Positions 22,045-36,000 of a DNA stretch of 64,000 bases are shown piece after piece. The DNA is from Bilabrum cf. latius (lineage: Eukaryota > Bigyra: Bicosoecida > Bigyra > Bicosoecida), in the NCBI GenBank assembly GCA_965178125.1, contig OZ237768.1, positions 62,001 to 126,000 of the forward strand. Direction: 5' to 3'. Positions within the stretch are counted from its first letter, which is position 1, and every line of letters begins with the position of its first letter. A program made the position numbers and the translations under genes. The notes beneath the pieces were generated by a model, which was given only the letters and a program-made list of their open reading frames with translations, ran no database searches and was not told where the DNA came from.

Positions 22045-25000
22045 TCAACGACAAGTCCCATCATCCGAGCAGCCAGCAGCCAACAGCACCCGCTCGCACT
22101 ACAAATGGCCACCCAAGCGAGCAGCGCCAAGAATCCCGACGAAAACCGAGCCCACAGATTGAGCCGGTACTTCTCCTTGCATGCTCAGCGCACCTGCAAG
22201 TCTTCCTAGCCGCAAGCGCTTCGACAGCTCCAGCGGCCGACCATCTCTCGCCGCCCTGAAGGCAAGGTCGCGGTCCCGCCATGCGCACATGCCATTTCGC
22301 CACTGGAGCAGCCTGTCCTGCCTCGACTTGCCGACCCACGCCCACACCTGCCTCACCAGCCGCTGCGCATGCAAGCAATCAGGATGCGCACCGGACAAGC
22401 GCTCAAGCCAAGGAATGATCCCAAGCTGATCAATGCGCAATGGCCTTGCCCGCATCCACCCCGGCGGCGTGGCGTGCTGCCAGCTCGGCCGGGCCAGCTC
22501 GTCCAAGCACGCCGTGTCCAGCACGCCCTGCAGCAAGATGCGAGCCGCGCGCGGGCATTCCATGCCGTGCGTCTCGATCGCATCCTTGAAGTACTCGACA
22601 GCAGTGTCAAAGCCGATCGCCTCCCCGTGGCACACGAGAGACAGCAGAGTGGCAGCTCGGGTGGCAAGCACCACAGGCGGCGGGAAGCTGCTAGCATCTC
22701 CAGCACGTGACAGACTTGCAGCCTTGCGGGTGAATCGCTCTGATACCCATGCAGCTGCGATGAGAGCTCTGTGGCTGGAGGCCTGCACACGCGGTGCACC
22801 AGCGGCCGATCTGTCCTCGCTCTCAGATAGGGCAATCACTTCACGGGCTAGTTCCAGGCCATACAATCGGTTTTCCGAGCTATCAAAAGCCCCACGAGCC
22901 GCTTCCAGGGCCGCAAGGTCGTCAGGGCAGATCTGGGCGCACTCCTCGGCTTTCCGCCAGTCAATGATTGGCCTCTCCTCAATGGCGGCAACACAGTCAG
23001 CACATCCAGGTACCACACGGAACACCTCCGCATTACACATAGGATCTAGCTTTGTTTTCTGCCTACCCTCGGTGAACGGTGGGGACAGAAGAAGGCGTAG
23101 CCTGCTGCCCTGGGCCCATGCCGCAGAGCACAGCACAGCGGCAGCAGGTCGATCAATTGCACGGTGTTGCAGCTTCACGTTCACGAGAGATGCGCTATTG
23201 CCCAGGCATTGAGCTGCGGCTATCGCTTTCGTCAAGCCCCAGCGCCACTTGAAACGCCTTGCGAGTATCGAACAAGTCAGGCGCAGGGACTGCAGTCCAG
23301 GGTGGCCCCCCACTGCCTTCCAGAACTCGGCTCTCTCGATCGGATCGTGCTTCATGTCGATCCCGTGGCGTTTTGCATAGTGCCAGTCCAGCGATCGAAG
23401 GGCTGGCAGCGTGAGGCCAGCCAGAGCGACTCGGCAGGTAGCTTGCAGTGCTGATTCCACGATAGAACAACTGTTTGAAAGAGCTAGGCTGGCTAGTCCG
23501 TGCATCTGCTCTACAGCAGCTGCCATGGCGTTGATTCTGTCCTGATCCAGCGACGACATGTCCAAACACAACTCTCTGAGCTGCACAGTTGGCGCGGTCA
23601 GCGCATCTGTGAGGTGCTTCAGGCCATACTTACGATCTAATCTGGGTTGGGTGTTCAAGTGCTCCAGGTCAGGGCACCCTTGAAGTAGCGCTCGGGCATC
23701 TCGAGTGGCCAGTGCATCCAGTTGCACCCTGCGGATCCGAGGCGGTGGACCCTTCGTTGTTGCTGCTACTTCGTCCAAACGAGGTCGCAGCAGCATCGGG
23801 CTCGCCAAAGCCTTGGCCATATCGCTCGTGCTCCCGAAATAGTCCCCATAATCGTGAATGTCTAACGCGGTCAGTGACGTCGACGACTTCAAGCCGAGCA
23901 AGAACTCCTGTGCAGGCGGCATAAAGAGCCCCCGATAGCGTCTAGTAGATATAGTGCCAATGAGCCGGATGTGCTGCAGCGGGATGCTCCTGCGCGTCAC
24001 CTAGTGAAACTGCACGCTTCCAGGTCCGTGCATGAGCAAGCAGCCGACAGCCTCCCGAGCTCCAGCCTGGTCAGTGATGTATCCGCCTGGTATGCTGCCC
24101 GGCGCAATGTTGGCTCTGAGTTGACCTCGAAATCTCCCTAAATGGGGACGTTCTTGGCGCGAGATGTACTCGACCTGCCCATCCAGCCGTGGAAAGTCCA
24201 GGCGGCCGACTCCACCCGCGATAGAGAGAAGAGACAGCAGCACGCCCACGCACTCATCTCCCATTGCGCTGCCTGTCAGTGACAGTCTGTCGAGTCCATC
24301 CCCCCTACTGGCCCTGCAGCAGATCGCCGCCCCGAGACAAGCAACGTTGCGGAGGGCGCTCCCTCTGCTACACGATGCGTGGACGAGCTAAGCTCTAGCT
24401 CTTGCAACTGCAGCATACTTTCGCGCAACCGCTGGATCGATACCTAGGAGCCTATCGGCCATGCCAGAGGCGCGTGATCTTGCAGGTTTCGCAGGTGCTG
24501 GTGCACGGTTCGCAGGTGCTGGAGGACAGTCAGCCACTGCTGCAAGCCCAGCGCCATTCCAAAGCAGCCGACCAGTGGGCCACAGCCTGGGTGTGTCGGT
24601 TGCCTGCGATTCGTCAGCGCCCCCTAGCTTCTTCCAGTCCTCCGGAGGCTCGCTTGACTTCGTCAGCGGCACCACGGGTAGCACTGCTCGTGGCTTGCCG
24701 CCGTCACCCACAAGAACCGCACAGCGAGTGGCCAAGCCGCGAGGCCTGTGTTCTGGCAGCAGCGGCAGGACGGAGCATGGCGCAACAGTGCCCAGATCAT
24801 CTGGAACTCTAGCCAGTGACGGAAGTATCATCATATGAGCTTCGTACTTGGCCTTCTCCTCATCAGTTACTTGAAATATGTTGGGTATGTCTGACAGGTT
24901 GAGGTGACGCAGGCTCGAGTTCGCAGCAAGCCCCCATGACATGTCCCGGAATGCGTTTGGGCACATCATACAGCCTCGCAGCGACAGCGATCGCAATCTA

Positions 25001-25407
25001 CACGCTCTACTGTGGCAAAGCATTAGTCCGAGAGCCATACCGTCTTCATTGTTTGACAGTTGGGATCCGTCCAAGCTGAGCTCCGTCAAACGCGAGAGGG
25101 AGGGGAAAAAATACAGAGGGCTCTATTGATGGGACCACGAGCCCATACCAGGCAAATCCATTTGCTCAATGCGTGCGTTCAGCTCGATGCTTGCGCTTTT
25201 CAGCTTTCGTAGGCGAGCGAAATCACGCAACACGAGCTGTTGCACACTAAAATCTCTCCGCACGCCAACAGCCTGAGTGCCGACAGGTAGCGTCGATAGC
25301 GCCGCCACATCATCGATCCACTGCGAGAGCTTGAGGAAGACTTGTACACAGAACACTTGGTCATCAGATTTGCTATTGCATCGAGGCAGAAGCTGCACGG
25401 CCCGGGA
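22045..25407 (-). CDS. Leucine-rich-repeat protein, copy 2 (about 1,120 aa, four in-frame UAG; 5' exon unresolved)
   Basis: Tandem paralogue of the 17443-20811 gene in the same orientation. The frame opens after TGA 25408-25410 and closes at TGA 22045-22047, crossing TAG at 25123, 24388, 24001 and 22099. These four are also TAG in copy 1. Other copy-1 TAG sites differ here: CAG at 24067-24069 (copy 1 TAG 19462), TTG at 25228-25230 (copy 1 TAG 20626) and TTG opposite TAG 17500. The same LRR motifs are present. Copy 2 diverges from copy 1 mainly at about 24080-24180 and near 23600-23660. Both copies stay open for over 1,100 codons, so neither looks like a decayed pseudogene. Confidence 0.68.
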
Positions 25408-26400
25408 TCAAACATCCGTCTGAACCGGGTATCAGTACTCTCCGGATGCTTAGGAAGTCACAGCACAACCATCTGCGCAATCTTCAATCTCCTAGAGCTG
25501 CACGATGGCCTGGTAGCAACACCCGTACCACCAGAGTTGGAGATGTCGAAGTCGGTGTAGCTTCCCAAGGATGTCTATGGGTGAAGAAGTTTACCCGATC
25601 AGCTTGCACCTCCTGATGGTGTTGAGGCGTATCGCCACCTTTGCTGGAGTGGCCATTCGGATATTGTAGGCAGCCAATGCAAGCCAGCTGCTCGTGGCGT
25701 TCTCCCAGAAATTGGTTGGATTGGCTCACCTCCATCCGGATGTTGGACTGAAATGAATCGCTATCCATACAAATCCGATCGAACCACCCCTTTTTTTCTG
25801 CTTTTCTCTCAATTCTTGAGGAGGATAGATACCGCCATAAGGATCCACCAAGGCGTTGAACTGCATATGGACCATGCCTCGGGTTTTCTCCAGTCAAATC
25901 GCACTCCGAGTCGCCGCACAGAGCATTGCAGGCCTGCTTGCTTGCTTGTATGGCTGCATGCATGCACGCAGCGGTGGTGCCGGTGGAACTGGAGCCTCGT
26001 TCCGGACAGGCTTGTAGGTCAGTACAACAGGTAGCAGATCGAGCCTTGGAAGCTGGATCAATACGCCCAGCTGCCCACTGGCAAGGCGCGACTCGGGCTT
26101 GAGGTGATACCCCGCTGCCCAGCCACCACCTGTCACAGGCAGAACAAATCGCCACAGCAGCGGGCCTGCAGGCTCGCAGTGAGTAGCTGACCAAGCTCAC
26201 TGGCATCAATGGGAGCAATCATCGCGGTAGAGGGCATCACGTGCCTGGTCTGTGTCCCGCTGGCGGCGGCAGCCCAGCTTGATCCGGAACGTTACCCTAC
26301 TGTACTTGTTGCGACCAGGGTGAATCTCGCGTGCCACCAATGCATCGCCCTTATTGTGATCGAGGATGACTTGTGGCCCATGTGCCATGAGAAGCCATTT
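22060..26400. repeat. Tandem duplication unit 2 (LRR cassette)
   Basis: Second copy of the unit at 17458-21800, same orientation, about 260 bp of unrelated sequence after unit 1. Homology ends near 26400. Confidence 0.92.
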
Positions 26401-27066
26401 TGCGGGACAGGATCTGCGGTATGGGGCCATAAAGCCTCAGTGAGATCCTCACTCATCAGGAATACCAAAATAATTTGTAGGATAAAGACACCACACGTGC
26501 AGCCACGGATGGTTGTCACACCACCAAGGTGGAGCCATCAAAGATGACCTGAGAAACGAATGTGATCAAAAGACCTGTAGCCCTCTCGCCTCCCCCTTCC
26601 CCCCCCCCCTGGATTCCTCGTCTCATGACGCTACACACAACGAGACGATCACCCAAAGATTTAGCCACTCATCCACCAAAGGACCAGAGGGAAGGAGGGT
26701 GAGCGCGATCTATCCTCGTAAGAGCACCGGACCGTCAACACAAGCCATCCGCCACCAGCGGGTCGCCCATGCACGACGTCACGGTAGCTAGAAATGTCTC
26801 CTCCCTTTCGCACAAGACACAACGGAGCGAAGCCGCCATCTCACGCCCCCAGATCCTCGCGAGAGTGGTGCATGAGCCCTCTAGGGCGCCCCACAAGGTG
26901 TCACCTCCGACCCTCATGAGATAGATCTATCAAGCTGCGTCTTGCAGGCTGGGGGGTAGCCTTTGTTGCGTGCGGTTCGGTCCGGCCAGACTTTGATCCG
27001 TTAGATCCACACCTGAATAGCTGCGGTAGGCCCACTTGCGAACAATTCAGACATCGTACAGCTACA
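25408..27066. other. Upstream region of LRR copy 2 and intergenic DNA
   Basis: 25408-26400 repeats the unresolved upstream region of LRR copy 1, including the GWAAGYHLKPES segment near 26090. 26401-27066 is unique and carries pyrimidine-rich stretches (C run near 26600). No supported gene there. Its right end is presumably the promoter of the armadillo-repeat gene. Confidence 0.4.
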
Positions 27067-30000
27067 ATGGTAGATGCAGATGGCATCGCGCTGGCCCAAA
27101 CTATGGCTCCGACGGGCTTGCGCCCGTCGGATCGGGACGGAAGCCTGCTTGAGGAGGAATGGGAGGTACAGCAGGGTGACATCGTGGCTCGGGTGCGAAA
27201 ACTCGGCCGAAAATCGTTTTATACAACATCACGCATGGTGGATCCGGTCGAGACTGCGCCCAATCTCGTTTGGCGGAGCATAGGCCGCCTAGGTAAGGCC
27301 CGTCGAGGATAGTCTTGGGACCGCTGGCGCGGCAGAGCCCTTCGGCGACTAAGGCATGCAGTTGCAAGACGGGTTAAACATTCATTAGTGCCACGACTGG
27401 CGTCGGATGGGGCGAGCGGCCCGTCTGCCGGGGTGGCAACCGCGCTGGAGGCAGCCGCCGCCCTGCCAGGTGGGGGTGCCAGCCGCCGCGAGATGGAGCA
27501 GGTGCGCAAGGACACGGCGCAGATGCGCTCCGATGCGGCGCGCTCGGACGAGATCGCAAGGGAAGCGGACGCCGCCCGTGGCCGCGGCGGTTCATCCTCC
27601 TCCTCGTCCTCCTCCTCCTTGTCGGGAGGCCACGGGCTGCACTTTAGCACGGAGGGATGGGAGGCCAGCGAGGTGCGAGCGGCCTGCGATGCGATGGTGG
27701 CCGAGGCAGTCAGCTCGCTAGACCCGGTGCGGCGGGAGGTTGCCACCGAGGTGCTGAGGGAGGTGGTGGTGCGGCACAGTGACGCGAGGCTGTACACGGA
27801 GAGAGTGCACGTTACTGCACTGGCCGAGCACGCCTTGAGGCTGCCCATCCCCCTGCTGGGTCCGCAGGCCGCGCAAGCAAACCGGTTGGCCCGGGCGGAG
27901 GGCGGTCCCTGGTGCGGGGGCGGGGCCGAGCCCCCTGATGCAGATGCCGCTGCTGTGTCAGCGGAGGGTCTGGGCCCGCAGAGCGCGAGGAGACGGGAGG
28001 CAGCGCTCAGGGTGCAGGCGTCCCGTGGGCTAGGGCGCATGTCGTGCGGGGCGCCCTGGCTGCAGGCAGGGCAGGGCATGGGGGCGCAGTCCATAGCGGG
28101 TGCGGGAGGGCAGGAGTAGGAAGGATACAGGCAGCAGGGGGGCCATGGGCCGGGCCTGGGCGAGGTTCCCGAGGGCGACGAGGACGAGGAGGGGGGCGAG
28201 GGGGGAGAGGGATACAGGGGTATGGGGCGGGCGGGGGATCCAGCAGATGGTGTGGAGGCAGGCAAAGACCGGAAGTACATAGCAACGTGGGTCGACCAGC
28301 CATACCGCCCCGCATACGCCCGGGACGCGGATCTCCGCGGTGACTCCCGATTTCGCCGACCCCCCGGTCCGGTATACCCGCCCGATGTACCCTGCCTTCA
28401 CGCCCTGAGTCTGCTGGTGCCTCGCATGCCGGGCAAGGTGGACCGCTCTAGGGTCCTTAGCCGATGCGTGCACCTGCTGAACTACGAGGCAGACCTTGCC
28501 GCTCGCAGGCTGTAGCTGTGGTGGAGGGCGAGAGAGGCGCGCCGGCCGCTCCTGTCGTACTCTAGCTCTGGGGACAAGGATGCCAAGGCGCAGATGCACG
28601 TGGTGGTGGCTCTGCAGCTGAGGAGGGTGCTCCTACGGCGGAGGTGGGCGTGGATGAGGGCAGAGTGCGAGGGGGCGGGCGTGCTCAGCGGACTGGCGCT
28701 GCAGTACCTGCTGCGGACCATGGCGGAGTGCCTGGACTGCAGCGTGGCGCAGGGGGAGGAGCGGGTGGTGCTGCAGGAGGGGGTGCTGGACGATGACGGG
28801 GATGGGAGGCAGCACTTGCTGGGTGAGGACGATGACGAGGACGATGACGATGACGCTGACGAGGACGGAGGGGCCGGAGCGAGCGGTGCGCCCGTGGGAG
28901 ATGGGGCCTCTGTGGGTGGAGCCACGGGAGCGAGCGGCCACATGGGGTCGCGGGACGAGGGCGAAGGCTCAAGGCGACGCAAGCGGCGGAAGAGCAAGAG
29001 GAAGGGAAAGGGAAAGGGAGGGGGCACCGGGGGCGAGGAGGCTGATGAGGACCTGGGTCCCGCGCAACTGGTGCAGCAGGTGAGGGCCAGGCGGTGCCTG
29101 CTGGCCAGGAAGCTGGAGCAGGACGGGGGCCTCTTCTGGCTGCCGTCCCTGTTGCTGCACTCGCACCTGGGCGTGAGGAGAGAGGCGGGGAGGGTGGTGA
29201 TGTCGCTATGCAGGCTCAGGTGGATGCGGGCGGCACTCTTGCTGCACGACCTGCACGGCTCTGTGGCCACGCTGCTCGAGGCCAGGGGTGCCTCAGCGGA
29301 GGAGGCTCGGGAGGACGCCCTGGCAGATCTCGCGGAGGACCTGGGCATGATGCCCGGGGCTATCGAAGAAGCCAACCACGACGACGAGGAGGAGGATGAC
29401 GACGATGAAGAAGGATAGGACGGCAGACAGCACGGGGAGGAGGAGTCCAAACAGGTGGAGCTCGGCGAGGGGGGCCCATCAGCGACGGCGGGGGAACCTT
29501 CGCTGGTATCGCTGCCCGAGCCTTCTGGGGGAGATGTCGGGCCCGCCAGCTCACTCAGGCCCGCGGGTGCCTCTGTGGGGGAGGGCCCCGAGGTGTCCAT
29601 GCCCACTGCGGACAGCAGGCCGGGGACAGAAGGAGGCGACAGGAGAGACAGAGGCAGTGCCAGTGCCAGTGCAAGCAGGGGCGTGCACTCGCCGCGGGGA
29701 GCATCAGGAGGATTAGGGAAGCATGGGGATAGCAATCCATCCCGGGAACAGGAAGGTGCATCGAACGACGGTGCATCGGAGGGGGGCAAGCATTCAGTGG
29801 CTCCCAGATACAAGCAGCCCTGGAACTACGCCCAGGCCAGGGCGGGGGGGGACGGAGCCGCCCCGGAGACTGCGTTAGACTTGTCCGCTCCGACTCCGCG
29901 CACGGTCATGTCAGATAGCAGCACTGTGGATAGCAGCAGCAAGCAAGGGCATGGGCAGGGACAGGGACACGCCGCACTCCGCCCACCGAGCTCTCCACTC

Positions 30001-33000
30001 CGCCCCCCTGCCGAGTTCACGCTTGGCACTGTGTCGGAGGAGGACAAGCGCGGTGCTGGGGTGCATGGGGGCGGCCAAACCGGTGGCAGGGGCCGTAGCG
30101 ACTCGTCCATAGATTACGGAGACGGCGGTGACTCGTCCAGCAGCGGCGAGTACGAGAGCGACGAAGAGGACGTGGCAGCCTATGCCGCCATGCTGGCGAG
30201 GGATATGGCGGGGGGGTCGCACGGAGGACAAGGTGGGGGGCTGCAGCAGGGGAGCGCGCTCTCGGGGGGTCCGTCCTCCGTGTTTATGGGGGGTCTGGAT
30301 AGCCAGTCAGCGGTCCGGGGGCCCGATGGCGAGGTGGGTGCATCGCGTGGCGGTGCAGGTGCAGACCTGGCCACCTCTGCCGCTCTCGAGGCTGCCTCTG
30401 GTGGTGTGGAGGGCGAGTGGTGGGGCTGGGCCCGGCTGGGGCTGGAGGACCGGCTCCGGGGGCTGGACCTGCTGGATCTGCTGCTGCAGGGGCCGGGTCC
30501 CCGACTGGGGGACGATCTCAAAGCGGCCTCCACGAGCAGCGGCGGGGGCGCTGGCATCGCCGCGAGCAGCGTGGGCGGCAGTGCGGTGACTGGCATGACG
30601 GGCATGAGCGGGTCACAGTCCGGGGCCAGCTCGGCGCGCGGCTCCACTGCCCTGAATGCGTTGCAGGCGATGGAGGAGGCCGAGCGGGAGGAGGAGGAGG
30701 GCATCGAGGGGGCCATGGATGACAGGCCTGAACCAGCTGACGAGCAGCTTAAGGCTCTCCTGCGGGTGGAGCGGGACAAGAAGCGAGCCTCCATGCCCCC
30801 GCCCTCCTACATCGTTGGAAGGGTGCACAGGCGACTGAAGCAACTCGCAGCAGTGGCCAGGGAACAAGGGATGGAGCGGCTCGGGAGGTGGTCACGCCGG
30901 GCGGTGCTCAGGGTGGAGAGCGCGGGGGCAGTGGAAGACGAGGACGATGACGCCGCTCTGGGCGCGACCGCGCGAGGGAGAGCGGGGGGGACACGAGGAG
31001 GGGGAGGGTAGGGTGTGGCTGCAGGTGCGGATCACTACGTGGAGTATGGTGGGTTCACGGGGGTGTACACGTACGGGCTGCGGTTTTCGGAGGGAGTGCT
31101 GGACGCGGAGGGCCCGGGGTACTGGGAGTGTCTGCTGTGCCTGAGGTACAGAGGGGACGATGGGGAGCAGGGGGAGGAGCGGCCCGACCCTGACTCGGAG
31201 GATGGGGGGACGTTGTTGCCCTGGGCAAAAGCACCTGCGGGCAGCGATGCCGCGACTCGCAGGAGCTACTCGATGGCGCCAGCCTCCTGCGGCCCCCCGC
31301 TCGACGTGGCTGCCGAGGCAGGGGCCCGTGGCAGCCTCAGCCGCCGTCTTGCCCAGCTGCTGGCAGCGAGCGACACGGAATCGCAGCTGGGGGCCATGGT
31401 GGCCCTGGAGAAGCTGGCCCGTGGGGCGGGGGCGAGGCGTGCTAGACGGACCTGGTCAAAGCGGGGCCCCGACCCGGGGGTGGAGCTCTCTGACGTGGAG
31501 CGGCAGGTCATGATCAAGGAGGGCAGCAGGAGGCTGTGGCAGCGAGAGACGCAGGTGGGGGCTTGGGAGTCGGCGGAACGGCCCCCCTCCGTGGCTGTAG
31601 AGGTGAGGGTGGCCAAACTGGTGTCGATCCAGCAGGAGGCAGCGCTGGAGCGGCTGGAGAAGGAGGGAGGTGGCTCTCTGGAGGATGCAGCGAATGGGCC
31701 CGCAGGTGGGGATGAGACCGACGATGAAGACGGGGATGGAAATCAGGACGAGGAGGGAAGCGAGGTCGATTCCAAGGAGCAGGGAGAGCGAGACTCGGAC
31801 AGCGACGGCGGGGATGCGAGCGGCAGTTTCATCGGAGGAACTGACCCGGCCGGCACACCTCGTCGGGTCAGGTTCGGCGTGCCTCCGTTGGCAGCAGGCT
31901 CCGTGAGCGGGGATAGTACTAGTTCTCCCAAACGCGTGCACTCCAGCAGGTCACTGCTGAGCACGGGCTCGCAGGGACAGGGACAGGGACAGGGATAGGG
32001 AGGGAAGGAGAGCTCTCGCAGCGGTGCGGAGAAGCGAGGAGCGGGGGACTCGCAGCGGAACGTTCGCCGCGCAAGGTTTGCCAGCGACGGGTCGGGCACC
32101 GGTGGTGGCGACAACGGCAAGCACGCTGGCGAGAAGGAGGAGGAGAAGGAGAGGCAGCAGGATGGCGAGCCCCAGACGAGGTGGATCCTGAGGGGCGTGT
32201 GCTGCTTATTCAGTCGGCCCGTGTGTGAGAGCGTGTGCAGGCGTCCGGCCGTGCTGGCCCGCGTGATCGCCAGCCTCACTTCGCCCTCGGCAATGCTCGC
32301 CGATGCAGCGGCTCGCCTGGTCCGTACCCTTGTGGCGGGCCACTCGTCCAACCGGCGGGCACTCATGCGAGCGCGGCTGCCGCAGGTCCTGAGGCGAGCC
32401 TGCGAGCAGCTCGAGGCAGCCTCTCCTGCATTCACCAGGACACTGCTCCTGTTGCTGCAGTTCGCTGCACCCAAGCCGCGGGTGGCGGAGGATGACCCGG
32501 ACGCGGCTCCTGTGGGCGCCTCCACCTCTGTGCTGGTGGCGGGCGCGGCCAGGTGGCTGCTGCGTCAGCTGTGTGACAGAGACCCAGACTGCGCGGCGGC
32601 GTTCTCGATGGCGGTGCAGCGGCTGGGGGCAGTACCAGCTGTGCTTCGGTTCCTGTGCGGGGGTCTCGATCTCACGCGAGCCATGCAGCTGAGGCGGCGG
32701 GAAGAGAGGTCTTGGAGGCGTGGGGCGGGGCGTGGGGCGGCCAGGGGGGCGCGTATGGCGGGGCCAACCATCCAGGAGGAGGAGGAGGAAGAGGGGGATG
32801 AGGACAATGAGGACGATGGTGACGGGTCGGGCGCTGCCGGGACCAGCAACGCGTCCGCGTCTCCTTCCAAGCGCTCTGTGTCGGCTCCGAGTCCTGGAGC
32901 CAGCCTCCGGATGGGCAGCAGCGGGCGGCTTGGTGGCGGGGACACGTTCGATGAAGACGAGGAGGAGGAAGAAGGAGAGGAGCTGCGGGACGAGGCCGAC

Positions 33001-36000
33001 GAGGAGGATGAGTTGGACGAGGAGGAGCTGGCCGCGCTGCAGCAGGAGCTTCGGTTTGCCTCCGCCCTGGCCCTGGAGCGGCTGGCACTGGACGAAGACG
33101 TGCACGGGGCTCTGGTTGGCCCCCGAGTGCTGGCTCGGCTGCTGTCCGTGATCGGAGACAACCGTCGGGAGCGGTCCGTGGCGCTGGAGCGACTCGCCGT
33201 GGTGCGCCGAGCAGCGGCCGCGATCGCGCAGGCGCAGGCCGTACGTCGCGCCGCAGACAAGGCACGGGCGGACATCGAGGCGCACGAGAGCAAGAGCAAC
33301 AAGCAGCAGACCATCTCAGAAATGCAGGCGGACGAGAAGGCGGAGAAGGAGAAGTTGTCGCAAGAGGCCAAGCCAACGGAACTGCAGGTCGCCGAGGAGG
33401 AGGACGAGAACGTGGATGCCTCGGCGCTCGTAGAGAAGGCAGCTGCGGCCCAGCTCAAGGGGTCCAGGCGGGTGCCGCTGGTGCTGCTGGCGGGCGGGGA
33501 CGACGAGGAGGAGGACGGGCAGGGCGGCGGGGGCGGGAAGGACGGAGCAGAGTCAGTGGCCACGGGCATGTCGCAGGCCTCCGGGGCGACCACGAGGGGC
33601 CCTGGGCTGTCGGTACGCGCAGCGGATCGCAGGCTGCGGAAGGAGAGCGAGGTGCTCGTGGCGGAGGCGGCTGCGGTCGGGAGGGAGCTGGCGCTCGCAA
33701 GGGTGGGCACGCAGGCCGCCTGCCGGACTCTGTACGCGCTCGCTCGCAGCCAGGCCCTGAGCGTATGGGAGAGGCAGAGGGTGCTGAGGGCCGTGGTGGC
33801 CCTCGGCGCGCTGCCTGATCTTCTATCGGTGCTGACCCCGGGGGCGCTGCGAGCCACGTACGGCCGGGAGGAGCAGGCGAGGCGAGAGGCCGTGACTGCG
33901 GTGCGGCAGGCGAACCGGTGGAAGCGGCTCGCTCACGAGGGCCTCTCCGGGGGCATCGGCGTGAACGAGGCAAGGCGCAGAATGCAGAGGGCGAGCGAGT
34001 CAAAGGCGCTGGCTAGGGCGCAGGTGAGGAACGCCATCGCGGCGGCGGACGCGCGGCGGGATGACGAGGACACGCAGGAGGCTGCGGTGATGCTGGTGGG
34101 GGCGCTGGTGCCTCGCTTCCCGGTGGTGGAGGAGGAGGAGGACGCGCTGGTGCCAGGCCAGGGGGTCATCGGGGAGGAGGCGGGCGTGGTGGCGCAGGCC
34201 ATGGCTGCCCCAGGGGCGGAGACGAGCGCCAAGGAGGGCGGCACCCTGACGGTGGCCACGCCCGCGGGGGAAGAGAGGGCCAGGACGGCCGCTGCCAAGG
34301 GGCTGGGGCTCGCGGGGCCTGGCGGTGCTTCCGTGTCGGGGATGGCCGTGTCTAGAGGAGCGTACACTCCCACCGCGGCGACCTCCACCTAGGGTAGCGG
34401 GGGGCTCAGGGGCGTGTCCCCGCAAGGGGGGGTTGGTGGTGAGGGTTCCGTGGGAGGCGATGGCAGCTCCGTCTCGGCCGCCCAGACGGCCTCGATGGCC
34501 CCCGATGCCAGCGGGCTGCTGGACATGGGCGCCTCGGTGCGCTCGGAGGGTGCACGGCACGGTGGTGCAGTGGCAGGTGGTGGGTCCTCGGTGCTTCTGC
34601 CGGCGCGTGAAAGCGGACCTTCAGGGGGGGACGAGCGCCCGCCAGGGTCTGTCGCTGCCGGGGTGTCTGTGCGTGTAGGGGGTCGGACCGACGGTGGGCT
34701 GGGCATGGACAGCGTGGGAGGGAGCGTGGTGGGAGAGACGAGCCTGGTGGGGGAGGAGGCCTCTGTGGCTAGGGGCAGGCCCCCGATGGTGGGCAGCGTG
34801 GACTCGTCCATGGTGCGGCAAGGGGCCCGGGGGCTGCAGGGGATGGGCTCCAGACCCACCGTCAGTTTGGCGCCCTCCACTGCGATGGTCGTGTCCGCCG
34901 GCACCACCCGCGGCAGCCAGCAGGCGGGGCAGACACAGGGCGAGGAGGAGCAGGAGCAGGCGGGAGGGCTGCCGTGGCCGGTCATCCGCCGGTTGGTGCG
35001 CTCTGCCTCTGCAGTTGCCTTGGAGCTGGTGGCCAGCACCCGCTGCGGTTCAGTGCGGGCTGCTGCTCTCCTTGCACTGGCCCGCATGGCCTCCACCAAG
35101 CAGCTCGCCGCCATCCTGGTGGAGCAGGGGGCGGTCAGGCTGGTGGTGGCCTTCTTCCCCCTGCTGGCAAGGGACCCCCCTCTGGGCAACGGGGCCAAGG
35201 GCAAGGCCAAGGGCAAGGGCAAGGGCAAGGGCAAGGTGGCGAAGGGTGCGCATGGCGGCAAGGCCGGAAGCCCTCTTTCCAAGGCCTTCGAGCGCCCCCG
35301 CCAGAAATGGGACAGTCGGTCCATCGTGGACATCGTGGCAAGGCAGCAGGACGCGCGAGCCGCAGCCATGGGAGGCCGCACTCCCATGGGCACGGTGGCG
35401 CCAGGCGAGGTTGTGGCCAACGAAGATTTCGAGGCGGCCGAGGCCACTGAGGGCAGGAGTGTGCAGACAGTGCCCGCTGGGATGGGGGCGAAAGCCAAGG
35501 GAAAAGCGAACGGTGCTTAGCGCGGAGGGCCAGACGGGGACTAGGACGGGCCAGAGCTGCCCTACGGCCGTATGCGCAACGGCGCCTATGCCCTCCGTCA
35601 CGAAGCCTTTGACGAGCTGAGGTGGGGCACTTACCAGCAGGGTGGGGGCCAGGCCTGGGGGCCGCAGGGGGCACTGAACATGGAGGACGGGCCGGGGCGA
35701 GAGCTGGAGCCGCACCCCATGGCGGGGACAGCGACAGGGACAGGTGCATCGCATGGCGAGGCTCAGACGCAGGCTGGTACGCCGGGGCAGCACTCTGTCG
35801 GTTTCGCGGCCCCTACAGCAGACGCGCTGGCCAGGCACTCGTCACAGCAGCAGCGGCAGCAGCAGGCGCGGGAGCAGGAGCAGGACGAGGCGGGGCCCCC
35901 CAACCCCGCGCCCGTGGTGCCTGCATCCCGGCGAGTGCCCCCCGCACTCCTGCGGTACCTACCCCGAGGGCACGACGCGGGCATGCCACACCCCAAGCAG

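Noticed and set aside
32206-35498. Long minus-strand ORFs opposite the armadillo gene
   Set aside because: They are mirror frames of GC-rich, low-complexity coding sequence (Pro/Ala/Ser/Arg-rich) without domains; similar shadows occur opposite every long gene here.
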